The notes beneath the pieces were generated by a model. That model was not told the origin of the DNA. It searched no databases and worked only from the letters and a program-made list of their open reading frames with translations. 64,000 bases of DNA from Burkholderiaceae bacterium 26. GTDB lineage: Bacteria > Pseudomonadota > Gammaproteobacteria > Burkholderiales > Burkholderiaceae. The stretch covers positions 1-64,000 of the forward strand of contig JYOB01000007.1 in assembly GCA_000955795.1 (NCBI GenBank), in the 5' to 3' direction. Numbering within the stretch: the stretch's first letter is position 1; the number at the start of each line of letters is the position of its first letter. The position numbers were made by a program, and so were the translations under genes. Below, in pieces: positions 16,872-28,499 of the stretch.

Positions 16872-16907
16872 ATGAAACGCTGTGCCGCCGACATCGTCAA
16901 TGAAATG
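16872..16907 (-). promoter_or_regulatory. Light-locus promoter B (TTGACG-N17-TTTCAT)
   Basis: On the minus strand CATTTCA precedes TTGACG (16895-16900), then 17 bases ending in CACAGCG, then TTTCAT (16872-16877). It matches promoter A at 7866-7900 in both hexamers, the spacer length, the CATTTCR flank and the CAGCG before the -10. The predicted transcript would start some 14 bases before the MerR ATG at 16851. Confidence 0.65.
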
Positions 16908-17013
16908 AAGCGCAAACCGCGCTTCTTGTGCACATATGAGTCGGAATTGAATCGCTATTCCGGAGTGAAGGAACAGGATCGCGGGGCCGCCATATCGGCA
17001 GGCTCCAGCCGCG

Positions 17014-17039
17014 CTCCCGCCAAGCCGCTTCGGCGGGAG
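17014..17039. terminator. GC-rich hairpin after the metallophosphoesterase gene
   Basis: CTCCCGCC (17014-17021) pairs with GGCGGGAG (17032-17039) around a ten-base loop, 12 bases beyond the stop of the minus-strand gene. No T run follows, so termination strength is uncertain. Confidence 0.4.
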
Positions 17040-17050
17040 CCGTCTTCACG

Positions 17051-19342
17051 TTACGAAGCGCGTGCCGTCAGCCACTGATTTGGTTGCAGCGGGGCGCCGA
17101 CAATCCGCATCTCTCCAAGGCTGCCGAAGAACCCATTGCCCATGCTGCCGCCGTACTGCGCACAGCCGATCGCCATCTGCTGCGTGCTCGCCACGTAGCG
17201 GATGCCGTCCATCCCGCTGTTGTTGCGCAGAATGGGCGCGCCTTCCACGTACATCGTTGTGCTGCCCTTTCCATCGTTGACGATGGCAACGTGCAGCCAC
17301 TGCCCCGCCGAGACACCGCCTGACCAGCACGCCAGGTTTTCGGTGTTATCGGTCGGGATGACCTCCCACTGGAACTCCATCAGGTTGGAAAACGCGAACA
17401 TCGCCATCGTGTCGCCCTGGTCGACATCGCCCGGCCAAGACACGCCAGTGGCGGCGCTGCGGGCACCAAGCCGGTAAAGAATGCCCATCCACGCGTTGTT
17501 CTGCGCGGTCCAGGCCGAATCGATTTTGACGAATGCCTCGATGGTGTAGCCGCTGGCAAACGTTTGCACATTCAAGGGCGAAGTGGAGTCTGTCGTGAAA
17601 TACGAAGCCCTCGTCTGGTTGGCGTTCTTGAACTGCAGGCTGCCCGGCGCGGAAGACAGCGGGTGATGGTCTTTCGACCAGACCAGGTCGCCGGGTTGGC
17701 CGCCCATCCACGTGTTGAGCGAGATGGGGCTCGCGCCCGCCGTGGTATCGCCCGGCACGGACACGTCCTTGATCTGGAAGCCCGGCTGATACGGAGACAG
17801 CGCCTCGCCTTCGGCAGCGGCTGTGTTGTAGAAGCGCCAGTGCGCCAGCGTGTTGGGCACCACCGGGTAGTCGTTCGGGCCGGACGCCGGCTTGCCCGCA
17901 TCTTGCGGCGGGTTGTGATAGTTCGCGAGGATCAGCCCCTTGGCGACATCCGTCAGGCTGCCCGACACGGAGCCCGCCGCCGCCTTGAAGGTGGGATTGA
18001 AACCGGCAAAGCGCTTGGCAAAATCGATGTCGATCGAGAATTGCTGGTTGTCCGCCGTCAGCCATGCCGAATCGAACTGATTCAGGCTCGCTTCCGGCTT
18101 GACCGGCACCCACGGCGAGAACGAACTGGCGATGATCTTGTTGTTCGTCAGATCGAATTCGTACAAGCGCATCAGACCATTGCCGCCCATATACGCCATC
18201 TGATAATCGACGACCATGAAGATGACGTCGTTGCCGGCCGCGTTCTTCTTCGTCATCTTGCACGACCCGTGGTAGTGACCAGAAACGGCCATGAAAATCT
18301 GGTCGTTATTCTTGATCAGCTTGTCCCACAGGTAATTCGAATACGCCGTATCGGCTGCCGTAACAGCGTCCGGGCCAATGCCCGCAAGCTGGTGGCAAAT
18401 CAGGATGACCGGGATGCCGGGGTTCTTTGCGATGACCCAGTTGGCCCATGCAATCGCATCGTCCGAAGCGCGCCACGACATCGACAGCACCAGGAACTGA
18501 TTCCCTTCCGCCTGGAAGACGTGGTACTCGTGAAAGCCCGACCCATGGCGGCCGCCGAAGGTTGGCTGCCGTTGTGCACGCGCGGTTGGGAACACCTTCA
18601 GATACGGCTCCACCAGCCCTTGCCGATGGCTGCCGCCGTCCTGGTATCCGTCGGTGTTGTCAAAGCCCGAGACGCCGACGCCCCAGTCCGGCCCCCATTG
18701 CATCGACGAGCCGATGGCGCCAACGTCGTGGTTGCCGGCGCAAATCGAATAGCTGCAGTCGGCCTTTTCCAGCACCTGCATTGCCTGGCTGGCCAGTTCC
18801 CACTCTTTGGTCACCGTGCCGTTGCTGAGTTGGCTGTTGCTGAGCAGATCGGTGCTCGTGCTCCACGGCGCCGAACCTTCAGACGTGTAATACCAGGACT
18901 GATCGACAATATCACCAAGGTGCGTGGTAAACGCCAGTTTCAGCGCCTTTGCATTTTGGGCAATCCATTGCGTCTGCGCCTTGAATGGATTGTCGAATTG
19001 CGGATTGATGGTCGGATAATTCTTTTGATACAACCCGCCCATTTTTGCGGAGGCATAGCGCGGATAAAATTGCGTATCCGGCAGGGCCGCCAGCGTAAAT
19101 GACGACACCAGCTTTTGCGTCGCCGTTCCGGTGCCCGGATCACCCGACCCTGGCGGGGTGCCCGTTGAACCCGTTGAGGCGTCCGGCGAATCGCCGCCAC
19201 CGCACCCGCTCAGCACGCCCGACAGGCCGACCGCCGTCGAAGCCAGCATCATCCGCAGCAATTGCCGGCGCTTCAGCTCAGGAACGGCGGCCAGATCATC
19301 CAGCGTCAGCTGCTGTTGATCGGCCCCACTTTTCATTGACAT
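17051..19342 (-). CDS. Tat-exported metallophosphoesterase with LamG-like domain
   Basis: A 763-residue exported phosphoesterase. The N-terminus has a twin-arginine signal (KRRQLLRMMLASTAVGLSG) ending in a lipobox-like LSGC before a Gly/Ser/Thr-rich linker. The calcineurin-like core shows its metal motifs in order: LPDTQ, GDIVDQ, AGNHD, CHQLAG and SGHYHG (residues about 88-360). The C-terminal third (about 500-763) resembles a LamG/concanavalin-type jelly roll, often carbohydrate- or surface-binding. GGAGAG precedes the ATG. The substrate could be a phosphodiester or phosphomonoester outside the cell. The same Tat plus Cys-Gly-Gly linker layout occurs in the GH28 gene on the other side of the gap. 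Confidence 0.88.
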   Translation of the reverse strand: MSMKSGADQQQLTLDDLAAVPELKRRQLLRMMLASTAVGLSGVLSGCGGGDSPDASTGSTGTPPGSGDPGTGTATQKLVSSFTLAALPDTQFYPRYASAKMGGLYQKNYPTINPQFDNPFKAQTQWIAQNAKALKLAFTTHLGDIVDQSWYYTSEGSAPWSTSTDLLSNSQLSNGTVTKEWELASQAMQVLEKADCSYSICAGNHDVGAIGSSMQWGPDWGVGVSGFDNTDGYQDGGSHRQGLVEPYLKVFPTARAQRQPTFGGRHGSGFHEYHVFQAEGNQFLVLSMSWRASDDAIAWANWVIAKNPGIPVILICHQLAGIGPDAVTAADTAYSNYLWDKLIKNNDQIFMAVSGHYHGSCKMTKKNAAGNDVIFMVVDYQMAYMGGNGLMRLYEFDLTNNKIIASSFSPWVPVKPEASLNQFDSAWLTADNQQFSIDIDFAKRFAGFNPTFKAAAGSVSGSLTDVAKGLILANYHNPPQDAGKPASGPNDYPVVPNTLAHWRFYNTAAAEGEALSPYQPGFQIKDVSVPGDTTAGASPISLNTWMGGQPGDLVWSKDHHPLSSAPGSLQFKNANQTRASYFTTDSTSPLNVQTFASGYTIEAFVKIDSAWTAQNNAWMGILYRLGARSAATGVSWPGDVDQGDTMAMFAFSNLMEFQWEVIPTDNTENLACWSGGVSAGQWLHVAIVNDGKGSTTMYVEGAPILRNNSGMDGIRYVASTQQMAIGCAQYGGSMGNGFFGSLGEMRIVGAPLQPNQWLTARAS

Positions 19343-19904
19343 GGTTCTCTCCGTTACGTTTTAGGCTACCCAGAAGACAAAGCGATTGCCGTCGCAATTC
19401 GCAGGGTTGGTCCAACGTTCGAAGGGAAATGAAAGTGATGCCTGAAAAACCGCAATTCTCATCGACACAGATCAACCGCACTGAGCCTCCGAGACAAAAC
19501 ATTCTCAAAAAGGCTCAAATAGCGAATGCGTTCGATGCTCTTTTTATTGCCTGCGATTCATGAAATGAATCGGTCACATCGATTGGCACTCGCATGGTAG
19601 GAATGATGTGTGACAGGGGCATTTCTTTAAGTCGTGCTCATTCAATTGCGGTTGGATCGAATCGCAATTCGATACCCAGAAACAGAGCCCCTGTTTGATA
19701 CTGTGCAGGAAGGCCCAATACCGCGCTGCCATGCGCTGCGCCGGCTCACAGCAGCACTCGCAGCGGGCGAGAAATGGACGCTCCGTTGTCGCCCCAGGCA
19801 TGTCTGCAGGGGGCCATCGAGCCCAATGCGACGCCGTGCCGAGCGGGGTACATAGCTGCCGCCGCCCTGCGTACCCCGCCGGTGGGGATCGGGAAAACCC
19901 GCCC
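19343..19904. other. AT-richer non-coding gap between divergent exported enzymes
   Basis: About 560 bases lie between the metallophosphoesterase start and the GH28 promoter. The stretch is noticeably more AT-rich than its neighbours and has no frame with a recognisable family. It must contain the metallophosphoesterase promoter, but I see no clear hexamer pair. Confidence 0.5.
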
Positions 19905-19944
19905 TTGACCACTAATATATCAATCAATAAATTCTGATATATCA
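19905..19944 (+). promoter_or_regulatory. GH28 promoter clamped by two TGATATATCA operators
   Basis: TTGACC (19905-19910), a 17-base spacer and TAAATT (19928-19933) form a promoter for the GH28 gene. TAATATATCA (19913-19922) fills much of the spacer and a perfect palindrome TGATATATCA (19935-19944) covers the expected start point. The two sites are 22 bases apart, two helical turns. The GntR regulator at 26.6 kb is the obvious candidate repressor, but that link is inferred. Confidence 0.65.
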
Positions 19945-20015
19945 AAAGACGTGCCCGGATTCAGCAGCCTCCTGCCGGGTCGACACGTCAGACAAAAACC
20001 AGACGAGGAGACCCA

Positions 20016-23103
<3,088 letters not shown>

Positions 23104-23126
23104 GCCTGCATCACCGCTCAAGCGCA

Positions 23127-23204
23127 GGGCCTGCGACTTTCCCGCAAGCCCCGCGCCGGGCAGGCCCCCGATGTACGCCGTTGGTACACCGGGCCCGCCT
23201 GCCC
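23127..23204 (+). promoter_or_regulatory. Mutually exclusive hairpins between dctP and dctQ
   Basis: GGGCCTGC (23127-23134) can pair with GCAGGCCC (23160-23167). The overlapping GGGCAGGC (23158-23165) can pair instead with GCCTGCCC (23197-23204). The middle strand can be used by only one stem at a time. The layout resembles an attenuator or a processing site that sets the ratio of binding protein to permease. Confidence 0.45.
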
Positions 23205-23237
23205 ACCTCCGATACCGCGCTCCCCTCCAGGTTCAGC

Positions 23238-23726
23238 ATGCAATCGATGTCTTTACTCAAACGCATCAACGATGCGTTTGCGCTCGTGCTCACGCTTGTG
23301 GCGGCGTCATGCCTGGCCACGCTGACCGTGCTTGTCTTCTACGGCGTGATCATGCGCTACGTCTTCAACAACGCACCGGATTTTGTTGAACCCATCGCCC
23401 TGCTCATGGTGGTGGCGATTGCCATGTTCGGGGCCGCGCTCAAGGTGCGTGAAGGCGGCCATATCGGCCTGGATTCCTTTGTTGAACGCCTGCCCGCAGG
23501 GGGCAAGCGCGCCGCGCACGTGCTGCAGAAGCTGTGCCTGATCGCCTTTGCCGTGGTGATCTTCATCGGCTGCTTGGAGATGGCCGAAACCACGTTCGGT
23601 GACCGCATTCCCATCCTCGGGCTGCCTGAAGCCGTTCGCTATTGGATTCCTATCGTGGCGAGTGTCGCCATCGCCCTGTTCGCTCTCGAACGCCTGGTCG
23701 GGCTGTTCGCGCAAGACGCAAGTTAA
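23238..23726 (+). CDS. dctQ: TRAP transporter small permease
   Basis: A 162-residue DctQ-type subunit with four hydrophobic segments, which forms the membrane complex with DctM. The ATG at 23238 was chosen because the protein then begins just before the first membrane helix (INDAFALVLTLVAASCLATL); upstream codons have no family character. It lies 134 bases after dctP behind alternative hairpins and 6 bases before dctM. Confidence 0.9.
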   Translation: MQSMSLLKRINDAFALVLTLVAASCLATLTVLVFYGVIMRYVFNNAPDFVEPIALLMVVAIAMFGAALKVREGGHIGLDSFVERLPAGGKRAAHVLQKLCLIAFAVVIFIGCLEMAETTFGDRIPILGLPEAVRYWIPIVASVAIALFALERLVGLFAQDAS

Positions 23727-23732
23727 GTCACC

Positions 23733-25085
23733 ATGGATCTCGCCATTCTCTCCGTCAGTTTTCTGGCGTTTCTTTTGCTGGGCGTACCGGTTTCGTTCGC
23801 GCTCGGCCTGTCATGCGTGCTGACGTATCTGCACGAAGGCCTGCCGGCGGCCACCGCCATGCAGTCGATGATCTCGGGCATGAACGCGTTCTCGTTCCTG
23901 GCCGTACCGTTCTTCATCCTGTCGGGCGAGCTGATGCTGCACGGCGGCATTGCAGACCGCATCCTGCGCTTCGCGCAAACACTGGTGGGGCACTTCCGCG
24001 GTGGCCTGGGCATGGCCAACGTGGTGGCCTGCACGCTGTTCGGCGGCGTCTCGGGCTCGCCCACCGCCGACACGTCGGCCATGGGCGGCGTGGTGATTCC
24101 GCTGATGAAACGCGAAGGCTACAGCGCCGCCTACGCCGTCAACGTGACCACGCATGCCTCGCTGGCCGGCGCGCTCATGCCGACTTCCACCAACATGATC
24201 ATCTACGCCTTTGCGGCGCAGGGCATTGTGGGCTCGCTCAACGGCCAGCAGGTGAGCGGCGTGTCGATTGGCGACCTGCTGTTCTCGGGGCTGCTGCCGG
24301 TGCTTTGGGTCATGGGCTTCGTGCTGATCGCCGCCTACTGGCAAGCCAAGCGCTACGGTTTCCCGCGCCGCGCCGACGGCTCGACCGAGCTGCCGCCCTT
24401 CCCCGGCTGGTTTGCCGTGGCACGTGCCTTTGTGGGCGCGGTACCGGGCCTGATGGTGATCGCGCTGATCCTGGTGTGCGTTGCCATGGGCATTGCCACC
24501 GCCACCGAAGCCGCCGCCATCGCGGTCGCCTATTCGCTGTGCCTGACGGTGCTTGTCTATCGCTCCATGACGTGGACCAAGTTCCGCCGTGCGCTGGCCC
24601 ACGCCGCCAAGACCACGGGCGTGGTGCTGCTGCTGATTGCCGTGTCGAACATGCTGCGTTTCCAGATGGCCTACCTGGAGATTCCGGACGCCATCGAGCA
24701 GATGCTCACGCAAACCAGCGCCGCACCGTGGCTGATGCTGCTCTACATCAACATCCTGCAGGTGTTCCTGGGCACGTTCGTCGACATGGCGGCGCACATC
24801 CTGATCACCACGCCGTTGTTCCTGCCCATGGCCATGCATTGCGGCGTCGGCCCCGTGCAGTTCGGGATCATGCTGCTGCTCAACTGCTCGCTGGGTCTGG
24901 TGCATCCGCCCATCGGCTCGGTGCAGTTTGTCGGCTGCGCCATCGGCGAAGTCTCCATCGGCGAGACCACCAAGATCGCCTGGCCCTACTACCTCGCCAT
25001 CTTCACCGCCATCAACGTGGTGACGTACATGCCGTTCTTCTCGACCTGGCTGCCGAGCGTAATCAACGGGCACCCGGTGTACTGA
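23733..25085 (+). CDS. dctM: TRAP transporter large permease
   Basis: A 450-residue DctM-type subunit with about twelve membrane segments and the conserved GGVSGSPTADTSAMGGVVIP and HASLAGALMPTSTNMIIYA loops. It catalyses sodium-coupled uptake of the ligand delivered by DctP. It starts six bases after dctQ and is therefore translated with it. The family mean is slightly shorter (about 425-430); the extra length is in the central cytoplasmic loop (QAKRYGFPRRADGSTELPPF). Confidence 0.95.
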   Translation: MDLAILSVSFLAFLLLGVPVSFALGLSCVLTYLHEGLPAATAMQSMISGMNAFSFLAVPFFILSGELMLHGGIADRILRFAQTLVGHFRGGLGMANVVACTLFGGVSGSPTADTSAMGGVVIPLMKREGYSAAYAVNVTTHASLAGALMPTSTNMIIYAFAAQGIVGSLNGQQVSGVSIGDLLFSGLLPVLWVMGFVLIAAYWQAKRYGFPRRADGSTELPPFPGWFAVARAFVGAVPGLMVIALILVCVAMGIATATEAAAIAVAYSLCLTVLVYRSMTWTKFRRALAHAAKTTGVVLLLIAVSNMLRFQMAYLEIPDAIEQMLTQTSAAPWLMLLYINILQVFLGTFVDMAAHILITTPLFLPMAMHCGVGPVQFGIMLLLNCSLGLVHPPIGSVQFVGCAIGEVSIGETTKIAWPYYLAIFTAINVVTYMPFFSTWLPSVINGHPVY

Positions 25086-25144
25086 GGCAACCCAACGAAT
25101 AACCAACATGCAGCCACGGCTGCGTCATCAAGGAAGGAGTCATC

Positions 25145-26353
25145 ATGAAGAGCCAAGTAGCAATCGCGGCAGCGATCGCACTCACGGGAGGCATCGCCGG
25201 ATCAGCGTACGCGCAAAGCAGCGTCACGCTGTACGGCAACATCGACGTGTCGGTCGGGTATCAGAGCAACCAGACCTCGGTCGGCTCCACGTCGAACGGC
25301 CATTCGGTCGTCAAACAGAACAGCGGCATCTGGTCGGGCAGCCGCTTTGGCTTCAAGGGCAACGAAGACCTGGGCGGCGGCAACAGCGCACAGTTCGTGC
25401 TTGAAGAAGGCTTTAACGGCGACACGGGCTCGCAATCGGTCTCGGGGTTGATGTTCAACCGCCAGGCCTTCGTGGGTCTGGCCAACCGCGAGCTAGGCAC
25501 CGTCACGCTGGGACGCCAGTACACGGCGTACTTTTCGATCCTGGCCCCGTACAGCCCGATCAACTGGCTGACTGGCTTCTACGGTGCGCACCCGGGCGAT
25601 ATCGACTCGCTCGACACCAACTACCGCGTCAACAACTCCGTGGTCTATACCTCGCCCACACTGGGCGGCGTGACCTTCAGCGGCTCCTACGGCATGGGCG
25701 AGACGCCGGGCAGCGTGGGCAACGGTTCCACCTGGAGCTTTGCCGCGCGCTATGCCAATGGCCCGGTCGGCGTGGGCGCGGGCTTCATGCGCGTGAACAA
25801 CTCGACGGTGGGCGGCGGCGCCTGGGGCGCGAACTCGGCGCTGTCCAACAATGGCAGCCAGCCGGCCGTGTCGGCCATCAACGCCGGCTACCAACTGGCG
25901 GCGGCGCAACAGCGCTTTGCCGTGCTCGGTTCGTACACCTTCTCACCGGCATGGGACGTGTCGGTGTCGTACTCCAACGTGCAGTACGTCCCGGGCGTGA
26001 ACTCCAAGTTCGCCAGCGAGGCGATCTTCAATACCGGCGGCGCCGTCCTGCACTACAAGGCCACCCCGACGCTGGACCTGGCCGCCGGCTATTCGTACAC
26101 GCGCGCCACCAAGGCCAACGGCATTGCGGACGCGGCGACGTATCACCAGTTCAACCTGTCGCAGTACTACAGCTTCTCCAAGCGCACGGGCGTGTACCTG
26201 CTGGAGGCGTATCAGAAAGCAAAGGGTAAGACGATCTCGCCCACGGGCGGCATCATCGATGCCACGGCGTCCATCGGCGATGGCCAGAATGGCGCGCCGT
26301 CGGCAACCGGGTCGCAACTGACCGTGGCTGTCGGCATGATTCACCGGTTCTGA
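25145..26353 (+). CDS. Gram-negative porin (OmpC-like)
   Basis: A 402-residue trimeric-porin-type outer membrane protein of the beta-proteobacterial family. The signal peptide ends at AYAQ and the mature chain begins SSVTLYGNIDVSVGYQSN; GFKGNEDLGGGNSAQFVLEEGF and a C-terminal Phe (VAVGMIHRF) are typical. AAGGAAGGAG precedes the ATG. It lies 59 bases after dctM and is followed by a strong terminator, so it is probably the last gene of the uptake operon and lets the substrate through the outer membrane. Confidence 0.94.
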   Translation: MKSQVAIAAAIALTGGIAGSAYAQSSVTLYGNIDVSVGYQSNQTSVGSTSNGHSVVKQNSGIWSGSRFGFKGNEDLGGGNSAQFVLEEGFNGDTGSQSVSGLMFNRQAFVGLANRELGTVTLGRQYTAYFSILAPYSPINWLTGFYGAHPGDIDSLDTNYRVNNSVVYTSPTLGGVTFSGSYGMGETPGSVGNGSTWSFAARYANGPVGVGAGFMRVNNSTVGGGAWGANSALSNNGSQPAVSAINAGYQLAAAQQRFAVLGSYTFSPAWDVSVSYSNVQYVPGVNSKFASEAIFNTGGAVLHYKATPTLDLAAGYSYTRATKANGIADAATYHQFNLSQYYSFSKRTGVYLLEAYQKAKGKTISPTGGIIDATASIGDGQNGAPSATGSQLTVAVGMIHRF

Positions 26354-26365
26354 CCGGTTTGAACG

Positions 26366-26399
26366 CCGGTCACGGCGTCCGCCCGGACGCTGTGACCGG
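26366..26399 (+). terminator. Strong hairpin after the porin gene
   Basis: CCGGTCAC-G-GCGTCC (26366-26380) pairs with GGACGC-T-GTGACCGG (26385-26399) around a four-base loop, a 15-step stem with one G.U pair. No T run follows, but position 12 bases after the stop and stem strength suggest a transcript end. Confidence 0.6.
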
Positions 26400-26579
26400 G
26401 TTCACCTCAGTTCAAGTGCGCGGAGTTTGCCGCTATCATGGTGCCCGCGCTGCCCTTGGTCTCTGACCGCATCGACACCTCAGGCCGCGCCGTTGCGATC
26501 CCTTCCACTTCCCCCCGAACTCGTTGCGAGCTGTATGACTTCGCGCCCTTTCCCCTCGCCCCCTGAGGACGAGGCCACT

Positions 26580-27233
26580 ATGACCGCCGCCCGACGCGTG
26601 TATCTGAAGCTGCGCGAGCGGATTGTCGAGATGGAACTGCTACCCGGAACGCGCATCGTCGAGAAGGATCTCGCAGAAGAATTTGGTACCAGCCGTACCC
26701 CCGTTCACGAGGCCGTCCAGCGGTTGGCCGAGGAAGGGCTGATCGACGTCCAGGCGCGCGTCGGGACGTTCGTGTCGCGCATTCCACTCAACACGCTGGA
26801 AGAAGCCATGCTCGTGCGTGGTGCGCTGGAAGTCGCCATCATCGAGAAGGCTGCCGAGCGCATGACGCCCGAAGGCATCCACAAGCTGAACGTCGTGCTC
26901 GAACGGCAGGCGCAATGCGTGCGCGAGAGCAACCGGCGCGGCTTCTTCCGCACCGACGAAGCCTTTCACGCCACGCTGGCCGAGCTGTCCGGCTACCCCG
27001 GCGTCTGGCAGATCATCCTGGAAGTCAAAACGCAGATCGACCGCTACCGGCTGCTGACGCTCCCGCTGGAGGGCCGCATGACCGAGGTCCTGGCCGAGCA
27101 CCGCGCAGTGATCGACGCCCTCGCCTCCAACAATCCGAAACGCGCCGTGCGCGCCATGCGTGAGCACCTGGATCACGTGCTACCGGTGCTGGAAATTACC
27201 CGCCGGCTGCGCCCGGAGTATTTCACCATCTAG
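26580..27233 (+). CDS. GntR-family regulator with FCD domain
   Basis: A regulator of about 217 residues. The N-terminal winged helix (residues 4-72) includes LRERIVEMELLPGTRIVEKDLAEEFGTSRTPVHEAVQRL and GTFVSR. The C-terminal helical FCD domain has the metal/ligand pattern around RTDEAFHATLAELSG and EHRAVIDAL. FCD regulators bind carboxylated ligands such as uronates. The ATG at 26580 has GAGG at a good distance and starts right before the HTH; an ATG at 26535 is an alternative. It follows the TRAP-porin genes and is the likely regulator of the GH28 promoter. Confidence 0.9.
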   Translation: MTAARRVYLKLRERIVEMELLPGTRIVEKDLAEEFGTSRTPVHEAVQRLAEEGLIDVQARVGTFVSRIPLNTLEEAMLVRGALEVAIIEKAAERMTPEGIHKLNVVLERQAQCVRESNRRGFFRTDEAFHATLAELSGYPGVWQIILEVKTQIDRYRLLTLPLEGRMTEVLAEHRAVIDALASNNPKRAVRAMREHLDHVLPVLEITRRLRPEYFTI

Positions 27234-27465
27234 GCAGGTTCGGGCAAGTGGCCGCTTCAGGCTGGCGTGGCCGCTTGGTCAACCGCGTCGAAGCACGGCC
27301 GTCGCCATTCCGCACCGCCGCGATCGGCTCCAACGCAGACGCGTGAGACGCCGGGAATCTACATTCCCGAATTTTTCTGCTGGATTCACCTTTCGTTCGA
27401 CCTTGGCTCGCTGTTAATCCTCGATTCACATGCGCAGTGGATCATGTCGGGCCGACTCGCTTCCC

Positions 27466-28344
27466 ATGCAACGCCACCCCATGCCGAACTCCACTTCCGT
27501 GAATCCTTTGCCGAGCACCTTGCGTAGTGCCGTGTTGGCACTCAGCCTGGCACTCTCGTTGCCAGCGTTGGCGCAAACGAACGACCTGCGTGTGGCCTCC
27601 GATGTAAAGGACATCCGCATCAAGGCGCTGAACGTGCTGCCCAGGGCTACTGGGAGCAAGAGCGACCGAGCTGACTGCCCACAGGCCGTCATGAAGCCGG
27701 CGTCGGCCGCCGCCAAGCAGGTGGCGGCACAAGGCTGGGCGGTCATGGCCGATGTGCCGCTTGGCTCGGCATCTTCGGGCACGTATCGCGCCATCAGTTT
27801 TGCGGGCCGCCTGGAGGCCGGTACCAGCGCGACCTGCAGCATCACGCAAGGCAACGTGGCCGTGTTCGACAACGACAAGCTCGTCGCGCTGGCCTACGGC
27901 AAATCCGCCGAAGACACCGCCATCGGCACCCTTACCGCACTCGAAGGCGGCGCCGTGCGCGTGTGGGACGGCGACATGGTTACTTCTCCGGTCGGTGACT
28001 TGCGTGTCGACGCTGATGGCACGGTGCGCCTGGGCAAAATTGCCGACGAAGATGCCGTCTGCCACGGCCGTGCCAAGGTACCGACCATCTACGGCATGCC
28101 GATCGACAAGGCCCGCAAGGCACTCGCCGCCAAGGGCTGGAAACCGGTACGAGGCGGCCCCAACGGCGAGCCCCGCCAGAGCGCCCTCGTCAAGCGTGGT
28201 CTTGTGGAAACCGAGAACTGTGCGGGCACCGGCCTTGCCTACTGCGACTTCAGCTACACCGGCCCCGCTGGCAAGCTGACCGTCACCACCGCGGGTGAGG
28301 ACGACCTGCCGCACGTGGTCGACTACGAGGTCAAATGCCGTTGA
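27466..28344 (+). CDS. Secreted PASTA-domain protein
   Basis: About 292 residues, exported by a signal peptide ending LPALAQ. The C-terminal part contains one PASTA-like repeat (VPTIYGMPIDKARKALAAKGWKP) followed by a Cys-containing segment; several cysteines could form disulfides in the periplasm. The middle part matches nothing I recognise. PASTA domains in this setting may bind glycans or simply be structural. Starts at 27466 and 27481 are equally plausible; neither has a clear Shine-Dalgarno. The gene stands alone between the GntR gene and the ECF42 unit. Confidence 0.65.
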   Translation: MQRHPMPNSTSVNPLPSTLRSAVLALSLALSLPALAQTNDLRVASDVKDIRIKALNVLPRATGSKSDRADCPQAVMKPASAAAKQVAAQGWAVMADVPLGSASSGTYRAISFAGRLEAGTSATCSITQGNVAVFDNDKLVALAYGKSAEDTAIGTLTALEGGAVRVWDGDMVTSPVGDLRVDADGTVRLGKIADEDAVCHGRAKVPTIYGMPIDKARKALAAKGWKPVRGGPNGEPRQSALVKRGLVETENCAGTGLAYCDFSYTGPAGKLTVTTAGEDDLPHVVDYEVKCR

Positions 28345-28408
28345 TTGGCTGAGGGGTGCCTTCAGGCGTCACTTCGTTACATGTTGTTACACTTTTGGTT
28401 GCCGGGTC

Positions 28409-28436
28409 TGTCGATTGCGCCCACGCTTCATTCGAC
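28409..28436 (+). promoter_or_regulatory. ECF42-type promoter (TGTCGA-N18-CGAC)
   Basis: TGTCGA (28409-28414) and CGAC (28433-28436) are separated by 18 bases, about 60 bases ahead of the DGPF gene. ECF42 sigma factors, as I recall, use a TGTCGA -35 and a CGA/TC-type -10. Since the ECF42 gene is second in the same unit, this suggests autoregulation. Confidence 0.6.
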
Positions 28437-28499
28437 GTGCAAGTAGAGGCGCGAACATCATGCGTCGCCTCCAACCCAACGCACCTAAGGAGAAACACC

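Noticed and set aside
17564-19102. 512-codon plus-strand frame opposite the metallophosphoesterase
   Set aside because: It is Arg/His-rich, has no motif, and lies entirely antisense to a gene with clear catalytic motifs; high GC produces such shadows.
23642-25109. Long frames overlapping dctM on both strands (about 486 and 432 codons)
   Set aside because: They are shadows of DctM, with Arg/Ala or His/Gly-rich composition and no domains.
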